DNA of 64,000 bases. Origin: a bacterium (GTDB taxonomy: Bacteria > Krumholzibacteriota > Krumholzibacteriia > LZORAL124-64-63). The stretch is from NCBI GenBank assembly GCA_024231905.1, contig JAAEQC010000142.1:147367-211366 (forward strand), in the 5' to 3' direction. The notes beneath the pieces were generated by a model that searched no databases, had not been told where the DNA came from, and saw only the letters and a list, made by a program, of their open reading frames with translations. Position numbers and translations under genes: made by a program. This document shows, in pieces, positions 44,270-51,623 of this stretch (positions are counted from its first letter, which is position 1; every line of letters starts with the position of its first letter).

Positions 44270-45213
44270 GGTGTTCCTTCCGCGGCGGCAGCATCGGAGG
44301 CCGTGGCCTGGCCGAGCCGGCCACAGATGACGTCGAACATGGCGAGGTAGCCGTCAGCCGCCGGGTCGGCCCCGACGGCGCCGGGAATCACGGCCAGGGG
44401 CGCACCCATGCGTTCGGAGGCCTTCTCGGCGATGTCCAGCTTGTCCCAGGTGGCCGCCACCACGAACACGTCGGCCCGCGCACGCCCGAGGGCGATGACC
44501 TCGCTGACGTGGCCGGGCGAGGGGTTGATGCCCGGACGGTGTTCGATGGCGCCGATGGCCTCGATACCGAGCCAGTTGAGCAGGTACTCCCAGTGTTGGT
44601 GATAGACGATGGTCGGGCGCGCCGTGGCGGCGCCGGCCATGTCCCGCCAGAGGGCCAGCCGTCCGTCGATCTCCTGCCGCAGGGAGGCGGCGCGCGCGCG
44701 GTAGGCGTCGGCGTGGGCCGGGTCCAGTTCAGCCATGCGTTCGGCAATCAGGGTTCCCACCGCCGCGCCGTTGCGCGGGTCGAGCAGGTAATGGGGGTTG
44801 CCCAGAGGATGGATGTCACCTTGGGAACGGTCGGTGCGTCCGGTGGGAATACCGAGGATATTCTGCACCGCCAGGGAGCATTCGAGTTCGCCGCGGCCGC
44901 CGGGTTTCAGCCTGTTGTTGCGCGCGGTCCTCAGGAGGACCGGCAACCAACCCACCTCCAGTTCGAGCCCGTTGTAGACCAGGAGGTCGGCCTTGCGCAG
45001 CTTGCGGGTCAGGGATGGCTTGGCGGGCAGGTAGTGGGGGTCCTGGGGACCGGGACAGAGCAGGCTCACTTCAGCGTCCTCGCCTCCGACCTCGGCGGCG
45101 ATCCAGGCCAGGTCAGACAGGGTGGCCGCCACCTTGAGCTTGGCGGCGGCAGGACCGGCAAGCCCCATGGCGCAGGCGGCTGCCAGCAGGATGATCGTCG
45201 TACGGATGCGCAT
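44266..45213 (-). CDS. Periplasmic zinc/manganese-binding protein (ZnuA-like)
   Basis: 315 residues from the ATG at 45213 (AGGAGG upstream); the upstream extension of the frame overlaps another gene and is not used. Signal peptide TIILLAAACAMGLAGPAAA. Cluster A-I features: VAATLSDLAWIAAEVGGED, metal His in GPQDPHYLPAKPS, VYNGLELEVGWL, LGNPHYLLDP (second His), YHQHWEYLLNWLG (third His region) and HRPGINPSPGHVSEV. The His-rich loop of classic ZnuA is missing. It delivers metal to the adjacent permease. Confidence 0.92.
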   Translation of the reverse strand: MRIRTTIILLAAACAMGLAGPAAAKLKVAATLSDLAWIAAEVGGEDAEVSLLCPGPQDPHYLPAKPSLTRKLRKADLLVYNGLELEVGWLPVLLRTARNNRLKPGGRGELECSLAVQNILGIPTGRTDRSQGDIHPLGNPHYLLDPRNGAAVGTLIAERMAELDPAHADAYRARAASLRQEIDGRLALWRDMAGAATARPTIVYHQHWEYLLNWLGIEAIGAIEHRPGINPSPGHVSEVIALGRARADVFVVAATWDKLDIAEKASERMGAPLAVIPGAVGADPAADGYLAMFDVICGRLGQATASDAAAAEGTP

Positions 45214-45224
45214 TTCAGAGCCTC

Positions 45225-46319
45225 CTAGTAGCTGTGGGCCGGATGGGATCCGATGGTGAAGTTGAGCTGGAGCGCGGCGCGCAGTTCGTCCCGGTCGTGC
45301 AGCCGGTCGTCGCGGTAGCCGATCTCCGCGCGCAGGGCACTGAACTCGCTGGGTATGTACGTGAGATTGAACTTGGTTTCCCGGACCAGACCGGTGAACG
45401 GTTCGTCGGACGCCGGGTCCGCATCGTTGTCGAAATCGACCCGGCCGTGGGTGGCGCCCAGCCACCAGTTGTGGTGCAGGCGGTACTGGGCGAGGGCGTA
45501 CCAGCCGAGGGGGGAACCCGCGGCGCCTTCGCGGTCGGGCAGCAGGAGTTCGCCCTGCACGGTGAGGGCAGGACCGTGGGAGGACGCCATGCTCACCCAC
45601 TTGAGCGTGAGATCGACGCCGGCGACGCCGTAGCGGCCGGTGGTGCCGGTCACCAGGGGGTCGGCCGGACCGTCGGCGTAGGATCCGCCGAGCTCGCAGG
45701 TCGTCTCGTCGCCCAGATCCCAGAGATTCGTCCAGCGGGCGCCCCAGACCAGGTCTCGCGCGGCGTTGTCGAACATCTCCGTGGTCCCGTCCACACCGTA
45801 GACGAAGAGGTCGCTGTACCAGGCGAGGGGAACCGGCCAGGCGAACTGCGCACCCGTGTCCGTGTAGCCGTCGCCGATGAAGGACTGGACCGCCAGCGGC
45901 GAGTCCACGAAGGGGAACTGGTGTGTGTGCAGGGGCGCGTGCTTACCGAAGGGCGGGAAGAACTTGCCGAGACGCACGCCGAGGCCGTAGGGCAGGGCGG
46001 TGCCGTCCACCCGGACTTCCTCGAGCAGCACGTCGAAACCGTCGGCCGGGTCGTTCGGGGCAGCCGAGATGATGACGTCGGCAGTCCAGAACGGATCGAC
46101 GATGGCCGAGGCGTGCAACTCCGCTTCCTGGATCCGGATCCCGTTCAGCAGGGGATCTGGATTGTCGTCGGCAGTCCGGGCCGCCATGAGCCCGTTCAGG
46201 CTAAGGGCGGGGTTCATGAGGTTGGATGAGCCCGTTGTCGTGGCCGAGCCGGCCATGGCGCTGACGGGCAGCAGGAGCAGGATCGCCGAAACGGCGACTG
46301 CCGGGCGGATGCAGGGCAT
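45225..46319 (-). CDS. Outer-membrane beta-barrel protein of the metal-uptake operon
   Basis: 364 residues from the ATG at 46319 (GGAGG upstream). Signal peptide AVAVSAILLLLPVSAMA. The mature part is strand-rich: IRIQEAELHASAIVDPFWTADVIIS, LPYGLGVRLGKFFPPFGKHAPLHTHQF (a His-bearing segment common to such barrels), LYWY-like aromatic girdles and a C-terminal ELRAALQLNFTIG. It lies 11 bp upstream of the binding protein, so it is probably the outer-membrane port or a structural partner for metal uptake. Family name uncertain (porin O/P-like). Confidence 0.8.
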   Translation of the reverse strand: MPCIRPAVAVSAILLLLPVSAMAGSATTTGSSNLMNPALSLNGLMAARTADDNPDPLLNGIRIQEAELHASAIVDPFWTADVIISAAPNDPADGFDVLLEEVRVDGTALPYGLGVRLGKFFPPFGKHAPLHTHQFPFVDSPLAVQSFIGDGYTDTGAQFAWPVPLAWYSDLFVYGVDGTTEMFDNAARDLVWGARWTNLWDLGDETTCELGGSYADGPADPLVTGTTGRYGVAGVDLTLKWVSMASSHGPALTVQGELLLPDREGAAGSPLGWYALAQYRLHHNWWLGATHGRVDFDNDADPASDEPFTGLVRETKFNLTYIPSEFSALRAEIGYRDDRLHDRDELRAALQLNFTIGSHPAHSY

Positions 46320-46408
46320 GTTGACCTCCGCAAGGTTGCCTGATTGCAGGAACGCGCATCGGGCGCCCAACCACAGGAGGGTGCCTCGACGGTGAAGGGA
46401 ATAGGCGG

Positions 46409-46723
46409 TCAGGCGACCGGGGGAGGCGAGCGCGCCGAGGTGGGGAAGGTGTCGGGGTCGTCGGGACGGACGAGGTCGAGGGATGCCACGAAGGCGCCGG
46501 GAGTGGCGGTCTCCAGGTGGTCAAGGAGGGCGGAGGCTTCGATCTCCAGGAAGGTGAAGTAGGAACAGAGGAAGCAGTCGCAGGCGTAGGCCGAAGCCTC
46601 CTCCGTGCCTTCGGCCTCGTGGTGGATCAGGCGCAGTTCCTCGATGGCCGCGCTGCCCAGAATGACGTGGATGGAACCGAGCAGGATCCAATTGCGGGCG
46701 TGGCGATTCAGGAGATCTGTCAT
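46409..46723 (-). CDS. Small cysteine-containing protein at the head of the metal operon, unknown function
   Basis: 104 residues from the ATG at 46723 (AAGG a few bases upstream). Mostly helical sequence: NWILLGSIHVILGSAAIEELRLIHHEAEG, with a Cys cluster (ACDCFLCSYF, three Cys) near residue 48, a pair of His (IHH) and an acidic helix. The Cys/His set could bind metal. No family recognised. It is followed after 89 bp by the outer-membrane barrel gene, so it is probably the first gene of the uptake operon and may be a metallochaperone or sensor. That role is inference. Confidence 0.6.
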   Translation of the reverse strand: MTDLLNRHARNWILLGSIHVILGSAAIEELRLIHHEAEGTEEASAYACDCFLCSYFTFLEIEASALLDHLETATPGAFVASLDLVRPDDPDTFPTSARSPPPVA

Positions 46724-46738
46724 GGTGCCTTGGCTATC

Positions 46739-46754
46739 GGTATTGGGGGATACC
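46739..46754. promoter_or_regulatory. Palindrome at the metal-operon promoter (possible operator)
   Basis: GGTAT-N6-ATACC, a 5-bp perfect inverted repeat, 15 nt upstream of the ATG at 46723. Just beyond it (on the - strand) lies TTGATT-N17-TAACTT, a weak sigma-70 candidate, so the palindrome would overlap the start of transcription as expected for a repressor such as Zur or MntR. Not a match to a known consensus that I can recall. Confidence 0.3.
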
Positions 46755-46858
46755 TGACCAGACTAAGTTAGGAAGCAGGAATCGCAAAATCAATATTGCC
46801 CTGTGGACGGTGGCGGGGCGAGGGCTCCGGACGCGCATTCCGGACGGCGGTTTCGGTG

Positions 46859-46887
46859 TTTCGCGAGACGGGCGAGGCCGCTATACT
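46859..46887 (+). promoter_or_regulatory. Putative promoter of the 46936 operon
   Basis: TTTCGC (46859-46864), 17-bp spacer, TATACT (46882-46887). The closest to consensus of the five similar elements in this window; leader ~42 nt. Confidence 0.5.
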
Positions 46888-46935
46888 CGCGTCTCCGCAA
46901 CGTGATTTCGCCATCTGTCGAAACAGGGGATCGCC

Positions 46936-47484
46936 ATGTTGAAGTCCGTGACCGTCCTGTTCCTGATCGTTCTGCTGTTCGCCTCGACGGCCCTGGCCGG
47001 CCGTCCCCACGAGCGCGACGGCTTCGTCATCGGCTTCAACCTCGGTGGCGGTACGGCTCAGGTGAAGCCCGACGATGCGCCCAAGGACGACACCGGTGGC
47101 GGCGCCGGCGCCTTCCGTCTGGGCTGGGCCTTCGCCGACCAGTTCATGGTGGGGCTGGAGTCGGCGGCCTGGGTCCGCAGCGAGGACGAGTGGGACGTGA
47201 CCCTCAATTCGACCCTCGTCAACTTCACCTGGTATCCGGCGGCCTCGGGCTTCTTCCTGCGGGCGGGGCTGGGTGGCGGCAAGGCCGAAGCCACCATCGA
47301 CGTGGGGCCCCTCGACCTCAGCGCCTCGGACACGGGCGGCTCCTACGGGGTCGGACTCGGCCACGAGTGGCGGCTGGGCGAGAAATTCGCCCTCGGCGGC
47401 GCCCTGGACTATCATGAGTTCGAGGTGGATGGTGGGAAGTTCGATTTCGTGAACATCACCGCCCAATTCAACTGGTATTTCTAG
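46936..47484 (+). CDS. Small outer-membrane beta-barrel protein (OmpW/OmpA-barrel-like)
   Basis: 182 residues from the ATG at 46936 (AGGGGA upstream). Signal peptide VTVLFLIVLLFASTALAG. Eight-strand-barrel style: FVIGFNLGGGTAQVKPD, GGGAGAFRLGWAFADQFMVGLES, TLVNFTWYPAASGFFLRAGLGGG, SYGVGLGHEWRLGEKFALGGALDY, ending in VNITAQFNWYF with terminal Phe, the usual outer-membrane insertion signal. Ligand unknown. First gene of a same-strand run up to 51513. Confidence 0.85.
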   Translation: MLKSVTVLFLIVLLFASTALAGRPHERDGFVIGFNLGGGTAQVKPDDAPKDDTGGGAGAFRLGWAFADQFMVGLESAAWVRSEDEWDVTLNSTLVNFTWYPAASGFFLRAGLGGGKAEATIDVGPLDLSASDTGGSYGVGLGHEWRLGEKFALGGALDYHEFEVDGGKFDFVNITAQFNWYF

Positions 47485-47509
47485 GATTCCGGGCGCAGGG
47501 AGGCCAGAC

Positions 47510-48466
47510 ATGATTACGTCCGACCGGATGGGCGCCGCGGCACTCGTGTTCCTGATGGTCGCGGCGCCCATGACGGCCCTGGCCGACTTTCCCCTGGACG
47601 AGTGCCCCCTGGGCGACGAGAACTGGGTCTTCTGCACGGCCTTCGAGGACGGGGATTTCTCCGTCTGGGACGACTACGACGGCAACCCGGCGCCGGACAA
47701 CGTGCTGCTGGAGGATCCCGGTCCCTGGAACGTGGCCGGGAACCACGTGGCGCGCCTGCGGGTGCCGGCCGGCCGGGGCGGCGTCGATCTCATCAAGGTG
47801 ATGCCCTCCACCTACGACATCATGTACGCCCGCTGGTACGTCCAGTGGGAGCCGGGATACGACTTCTCGGTCCTGAGCCATGGCGGAGGCATCTGGGCGG
47901 GCGACCGCAACATGCTGTCCCGCTCCGGCTACCGGCCTGACGGCACCGACCGCTTCGGCGCGGGACTCGAGCCCTACGCGAGCAACGGCCGGCTCAACAC
48001 CTACGGTTACTACCGCGGCATGTACCAGGACTGCGTCGACCCCGAGGGCCTGTGCTGGGGTGACCGCTTCCCATGCATGCTGGACGAGGGCCAGGGCTAC
48101 TGCACGGAGCCGCAGCACCGGGACGATGCGACGCCCCCGCCGGTCCTGGAGTCGGGCCGCTGGTACTGCATCGAGATGATGTTCGACGCCGGCACGCCCT
48201 CGCCTGATGGTTCCACCGCCGACGGCGTGCTGAACTTCTGGATCGACGGCGTGGAGCAGGGACCTTGGGATGACCTGTGGCTGCGCACTTCCGCCGACCT
48301 CAAGCTCTCGGTTCTCTGGTTGCAGCTCTTCCATCACGACGTCCACCCGGTCGCCGGTATCCTCCTGGACAACGTGGTGGTGAGCACCGCGCCCATCGGC
48401 TGCCGCGCCGACGAGGTGCCGGCCGACTCCCAGACCTGGAGCGGCGTCAAAGCCGACTACCGCTGA
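47510..48466 (+). CDS. Secreted beta-sandwich (concanavalin/polysaccharide-lyase-like) protein
   Basis: 318 residues from the ATG at 47510. Signal peptide AALVFLMVAAPMTALA. The mature part looks like a LamG/jelly-roll domain as in polysaccharide lyases: TAFEDGDFSVWDDYDG, a catalytic-sized cleft region (MYARWYVQWEPGYDFS), GRWYCIEMMFDAGTPSP, GVLNFWIDGVEQGPWDDLWL and WLQLFHHDVH. Six Cys may form disulfides. An enzyme or carbohydrate-binding role is suggested but the catalytic residues cannot be confirmed. 25 bp after the barrel gene. Confidence 0.6.
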   Translation: MITSDRMGAAALVFLMVAAPMTALADFPLDECPLGDENWVFCTAFEDGDFSVWDDYDGNPAPDNVLLEDPGPWNVAGNHVARLRVPAGRGGVDLIKVMPSTYDIMYARWYVQWEPGYDFSVLSHGGGIWAGDRNMLSRSGYRPDGTDRFGAGLEPYASNGRLNTYGYYRGMYQDCVDPEGLCWGDRFPCMLDEGQGYCTEPQHRDDATPPPVLESGRWYCIEMMFDAGTPSPDGSTADGVLNFWIDGVEQGPWDDLWLRTSADLKLSVLWLQLFHHDVHPVAGILLDNVVVSTAPIGCRADEVPADSQTWSGVKADYR

Positions 48467-48471
48467 GGCCT

Positions 48472-49413
48472 ATGGTCACCATCACCCACATCCGCGCCGC
48501 CGCCGACCGCATCCGGGACCACATCCACCGGACGCCCGTCCTCACCGGTCGCAGCGTCGATGCCTGGGCCGGCTGCCGGGTCTTTTTCAAGTGCGAAAAC
48601 CTGCAGCGGGTGGGGGCCTTCAAGATGCGGGGGGCGAGCAACGCCGTCTTCTCGCTCACCGACCACGAGGCCGCCCGCGGCGTGGCCACCCACTCGTCCG
48701 GGAACCACGCCCAGGCCCTGGCCCTGGCCGCGAAGCTGCGCGGTGTACCGGCCCACGTGGTCATGCCCACCAGCGCCCCGGCGGTGAAGAAACGCGCGGT
48801 GGCGGGGTACGGCGCAGTGATCCACGACTGCGAGCCCACGTTGGCCGCTCGCGAGTCCACCCTGGAACGGGTCGTCGCCGAGACGGGCGCCGCCTTTATC
48901 CACCCCTACGACGACGAACGGGTCATCGCCGGGCAGGGCACGGCCGCCCTCGAACTGCTCGAGGAAGTACCGGACCTGGACCTGGTCGTCACGCCCGTGG
49001 GCGGCGGCGGGCTGCTGTCCGGGACGGCGCTCACGGTGGCTGCCCTGGCCCCACGGGCCCGGGTCTTCGCCGCCGAACCCACCGGCGCCGACGACGCGGC
49101 CCGGTCGCTCGCCGCGGGGGAGATCATCCCGTCGGTGGCGCCGGACACGGTCTGCGACGGCCTGCTCAGCTCGCTGGGACAGCGCACTTTTCCCATCATC
49201 CGGGAGCACGTCAAGGGTATCTGGACCGTGGATGACGATGCCACCCTGGCCGCCCTGCGCATGATCTGGGAGCGCCTGAAGATCGTCGTCGAACCGTCGG
49301 GGGCGATCCCCCTGGCGGCGGTGAGAGCGAACCCCGCGGTGACGTCCGGCAAACGCGTGGGCGTGATCCTCTCGGGGGGGAACATCGACCTGGAGAAATT
49401 GCCATGGGTGTGA
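48472..49413 (+). CDS. Threonine/serine dehydratase (PLP fold type II)
   Basis: 313 residues from the ATG at 48472 (5 bp after the preceding stop). Markers: the PLP Lys in GAFKMRGASNA, THSSGNHAQALALAA, MPTSAPAVKKRAVAGYGA, the phosphate loop VGGGGLLSG, and LSGGNIDLEKL. It lacks the C-terminal regulatory (ACT-like) domain of biosynthetic IlvA, so it is a catabolic threonine/serine dehydratase or a serine racemase/hydroxyaspartate dehydratase relative. It overlaps the cupin gene by ten bases. Confidence 0.93.
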   Translation: MVTITHIRAAADRIRDHIHRTPVLTGRSVDAWAGCRVFFKCENLQRVGAFKMRGASNAVFSLTDHEAARGVATHSSGNHAQALALAAKLRGVPAHVVMPTSAPAVKKRAVAGYGAVIHDCEPTLAARESTLERVVAETGAAFIHPYDDERVIAGQGTAALELLEEVPDLDLVVTPVGGGGLLSGTALTVAALAPRARVFAAEPTGADDAARSLAAGEIIPSVAPDTVCDGLLSSLGQRTFPIIREHVKGIWTVDDDATLAALRMIWERLKIVVEPSGAIPLAAVRANPAVTSGKRVGVILSGGNIDLEKLPWV

Positions 49414-49865
49414 GTCCGTTCGCCAAGGCTCTGGGCCTGGCGCCCCACGCGGAGGGCGGTTGGTATCGCGAGACCTGGCGCTCGTCCTTGACGGTGGAGA
49501 CGCCCCGGGGCCCGCGATCCGCCGGCACGAGCATCGTCTACCTGCTGGAGGGCGGCGAGTTCTGCAGGCTCCACCGCCTGTTCTTCGACGAGGTGTGGCA
49601 CTGGCACGGGGGCGGAGCGCTGCTCGTGCACATGCTGCAGCCCGAGGGCGTGGCTACAGGCGTGCTCGACGCTGCACGACCCCAGTTCGTGGTTCCGGGC
49701 GGCACCTGGTTCGCGGCTGAACCCGCCGCCGGAGCGAGTCATGTGCTCGCCGGTTGTACCCTGGCGCCGGGCTACGAAGCGGCGGACTTCGAACTGGCCA
49801 TACGCGAGGAACTGCTGGTGGAGTTTCCCGAAGCGGGAGAACTCATCGTGCGCTTCACCGGCTGA
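49404..49865 (+). CDS. Cupin family protein (DUF985)
   Basis: 153 residues from the ATG at 49404. Markers: LAPHAEGGWYRETWRS, SAGTSIVYLLEGGEFCRLHRL, EVWHWHGGGALLVHML and SHVLAGCTLAPGYEAADFEL. The His-rich strands of the cupin barrel suggest a metal site, but DUF985 members are of uncertain activity; some are sugar epimerase-like. Translationally coupled to the dehydratase. Confidence 0.9.
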   Translation: MGVSPFAKALGLAPHAEGGWYRETWRSSLTVETPRGPRSAGTSIVYLLEGGEFCRLHRLFFDEVWHWHGGGALLVHMLQPEGVATGVLDAARPQFVVPGGTWFAAEPAAGASHVLAGCTLAPGYEAADFELAIREELLVEFPEAGELIVRFTG

Positions 49866-49876
49866 AAGGATCCGCC

Positions 49877-50278
49877 TTGCACACCTACATAATCCGCGTC
49901 CGTGGCTTTCACCTGGACCTCTACGGCCACGTGAATAACGCCCGCTACCTGGAATTCCTGGAGGAGGCCCGATGGGACCTCCTGGAGGCGGACCGGGGTC
50001 TGGACTGGTGGCACGAGCAGGGCCTGGCCTTCTTGGTGGCGTCCATCACCATCAACTACCGGCGTCCGGCCGGACTGGGCGTAGACCTGGAGATCCGCTC
50101 GTCCATGCGGCGCCTGGGCGGTAGGAGCGCAGTCTTGCGCCAGGAGGTGGTGAACCTCGCCACGGACGAGGTAGTGGCCGACGCCGATGTGACCTTCGTG
50201 GTCATCTGCCAGGAGACCGGACGTCCCGTGGCCCTGGACGGGGCCCTGCGCGAAGCCTTTGGCGGGGATCCGGCGTGA
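49877..50278 (+). CDS. Hotdog-fold acyl-CoA thioesterase (YbgC/4HBT-like)
   Basis: 133 residues from the TTG at 49877 (AAAGGAT just upstream). Signature VRGFHLDLYGHVNNARYLEFLEEARWDLL: the Asp and His of the active site are present. SITINYRRPAGLGVDLEI and ADADVTFVVICQETGRPV complete the hotdog strands. It hydrolyses acyl-CoA or acyl-ACP thioesters. Overlaps the next gene by four bases. Confidence 0.92.
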   Translation: MHTYIIRVRGFHLDLYGHVNNARYLEFLEEARWDLLEADRGLDWWHEQGLAFLVASITINYRRPAGLGVDLEIRSSMRRLGGRSAVLRQEVVNLATDEVVADADVTFVVICQETGRPVALDGALREAFGGDPA

Positions 50279-51513
50279 ATAGCGTGTCCTGGCGCTCTTT
50301 GGGCCCGGGACTCCTCTTCGCCGGCGCCGCCATCGGCGTTTCCCATCTCGTCCAATCCACCCGGGCCGGGGCCGGCTGGGGCTTCGGCCTGCTGTGGGCC
50401 GTGATTCTGGCGTTGGTCTGCAAGTACCCCTTCATCGAGTACGGACACCGCTACACCGTGGCCACGGGCGAGTCGCTGCTCGAAGGCTACCTGCGCCTGG
50501 GCCGTTGGGCCCTGGGATTGTTCGCGGTGGTGGCAACCGGCAGCGCGTTCATCACCATGGCGGCGGTGACGGTGGTCACGGCGGGACTCGCCGGTACGCT
50601 CCTGGGGCTGGACTGGTCCCTGACCGCCCTCAGCGCCCTGGTCCTGGCGGTGGTCCTCGCCACCTGCGCCGTGGGCCGCTACCGGCTGCTGGACGGCTTC
50701 ATGAAGGTCATGGTGCTGGTGCTGGCGGTGCTCACCCTGGTGGCGGTAGCGGTGGCCGTGGCCCACGGTCCGGCCGGCGCACCGGATTTCCAGACTCCCG
50801 CCGTGTGGTCCGCCGCGGGTCTGACGTTCCTGCTGGCGTTGATGGGCTGGATGCCTGCGCCCCTGGACGTGGCCGTGTGGCCCTCCCTGTGGATCCTGGA
50901 GAAGTCGCGCCAGACGGGGCATCGACCGACCTTGCGCGAGGGATTGCTGGATTTCCATGTGGGCTACGGGGCGACGGCGGTGCTGGCCGTGGCGTTCCTG
51001 ACCTTCGGAGCGCTGGTCATGCACGGGACCGACCGCGAATTCTCCGCTTCGGGACTCGTGTTCGCGCGGCAACTGGTGGACATGTACGCCAACACCCTGG
51101 GCGCCTGGAGCCGGTGGCTCATGGCCCTGGTCGCCTTCATCACCATGTTCTCCACCACGTTGACGGTGCTGGACGGCTATTCCCGGACCCTGGCCGGCAC
51201 CTTTGGTCTGCTGGGGGGCGCAGGTGTGGAGACACGGCGGCGCCTGGCCCAGGGGTTGCTGCCGGTGGTGGCGGGACTGGCCCTGGTGATCATCGCCTTC
51301 TTCATGCAGTCCATGCGGGCGCTGATCGACGTGGTGACGGTGCTGGCGTTCCTGGCGGCGCCCCTGGTGGCATGGTTGAATTTCGCTGCGGTCAGGATCG
51401 ATCACGTACCGGTGGCCTGCCGACCGGGCCGCCTTCTCGTCGGTTTGAGTTGGGTGGGGTTCGTCTTCCTGGTGGGATTCAGCGTAGTTTGGATGATTGT
51501 CAGATGGTTCTAG
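50275..51513 (+). CDS. Nramp-family-like transporter lacking the canonical metal motifs
   Basis: 412 residues from the GTG at 50275 (overlaps the thioesterase stop). About eleven hydrophobic helices. The overall Nramp pattern is clear: GPGLLFAGAAIGVSHLVQSTRAGAGWGFGLL matches helix 1 of the family. But the metal-binding DPGN is replaced by GVSH and the helix 6 MPH-type motif by MPAPLD. In known Nramps those residues bind Mn or Fe, so the cargo here is probably different (as in the Mg or Al-transporting relatives) or unknown. The 3' end abuts repeats that begin at its stop. Confidence 0.75.
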   Translation: MNSVSWRSLGPGLLFAGAAIGVSHLVQSTRAGAGWGFGLLWAVILALVCKYPFIEYGHRYTVATGESLLEGYLRLGRWALGLFAVVATGSAFITMAAVTVVTAGLAGTLLGLDWSLTALSALVLAVVLATCAVGRYRLLDGFMKVMVLVLAVLTLVAVAVAVAHGPAGAPDFQTPAVWSAAGLTFLLALMGWMPAPLDVAVWPSLWILEKSRQTGHRPTLREGLLDFHVGYGATAVLAVAFLTFGALVMHGTDREFSASGLVFARQLVDMYANTLGAWSRWLMALVAFITMFSTTLTVLDGYSRTLAGTFGLLGGAGVETRRRLAQGLLPVVAGLALVIIAFFMQSMRALIDVVTVLAFLAAPLVAWLNFAAVRIDHVPVACRPGRLLVGLSWVGFVFLVGFSVVWMIVRWF

Positions 51514-51579
51514 ATATCATATCGTGGCGCCATGCCCGGTGTGGACAATGGGCTTCTGATATGATAAAATATCATATCG
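51514..51579. repeat. Three copies of an AT-rich TATCATATC box
   Basis: ATATCATATCG occurs at 51514-51524 and 51569-51579 (55 bp apart). A further inverted copy, GATATGATA (51558-51566), forms a perfect 9-bp inverted repeat with the last copy around AAA. The island is A+T-rich in a G+C-rich genome and lies between the Nramp-like gene and the FG-GAP gene. A plausible operator or promoter of the downstream gene. Confidence 0.6.
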
Positions 51580-51623
51580 AAACTAAAAAATAACACACCA
51601 GCGACGGAGCCAGTCATACACGC

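Noticed and set aside
46768..47637. A 289-codon - strand frame opposite the small barrel gene.
   Set aside because: Antisense to a gene with signal peptide, promoter and barrel C terminus.
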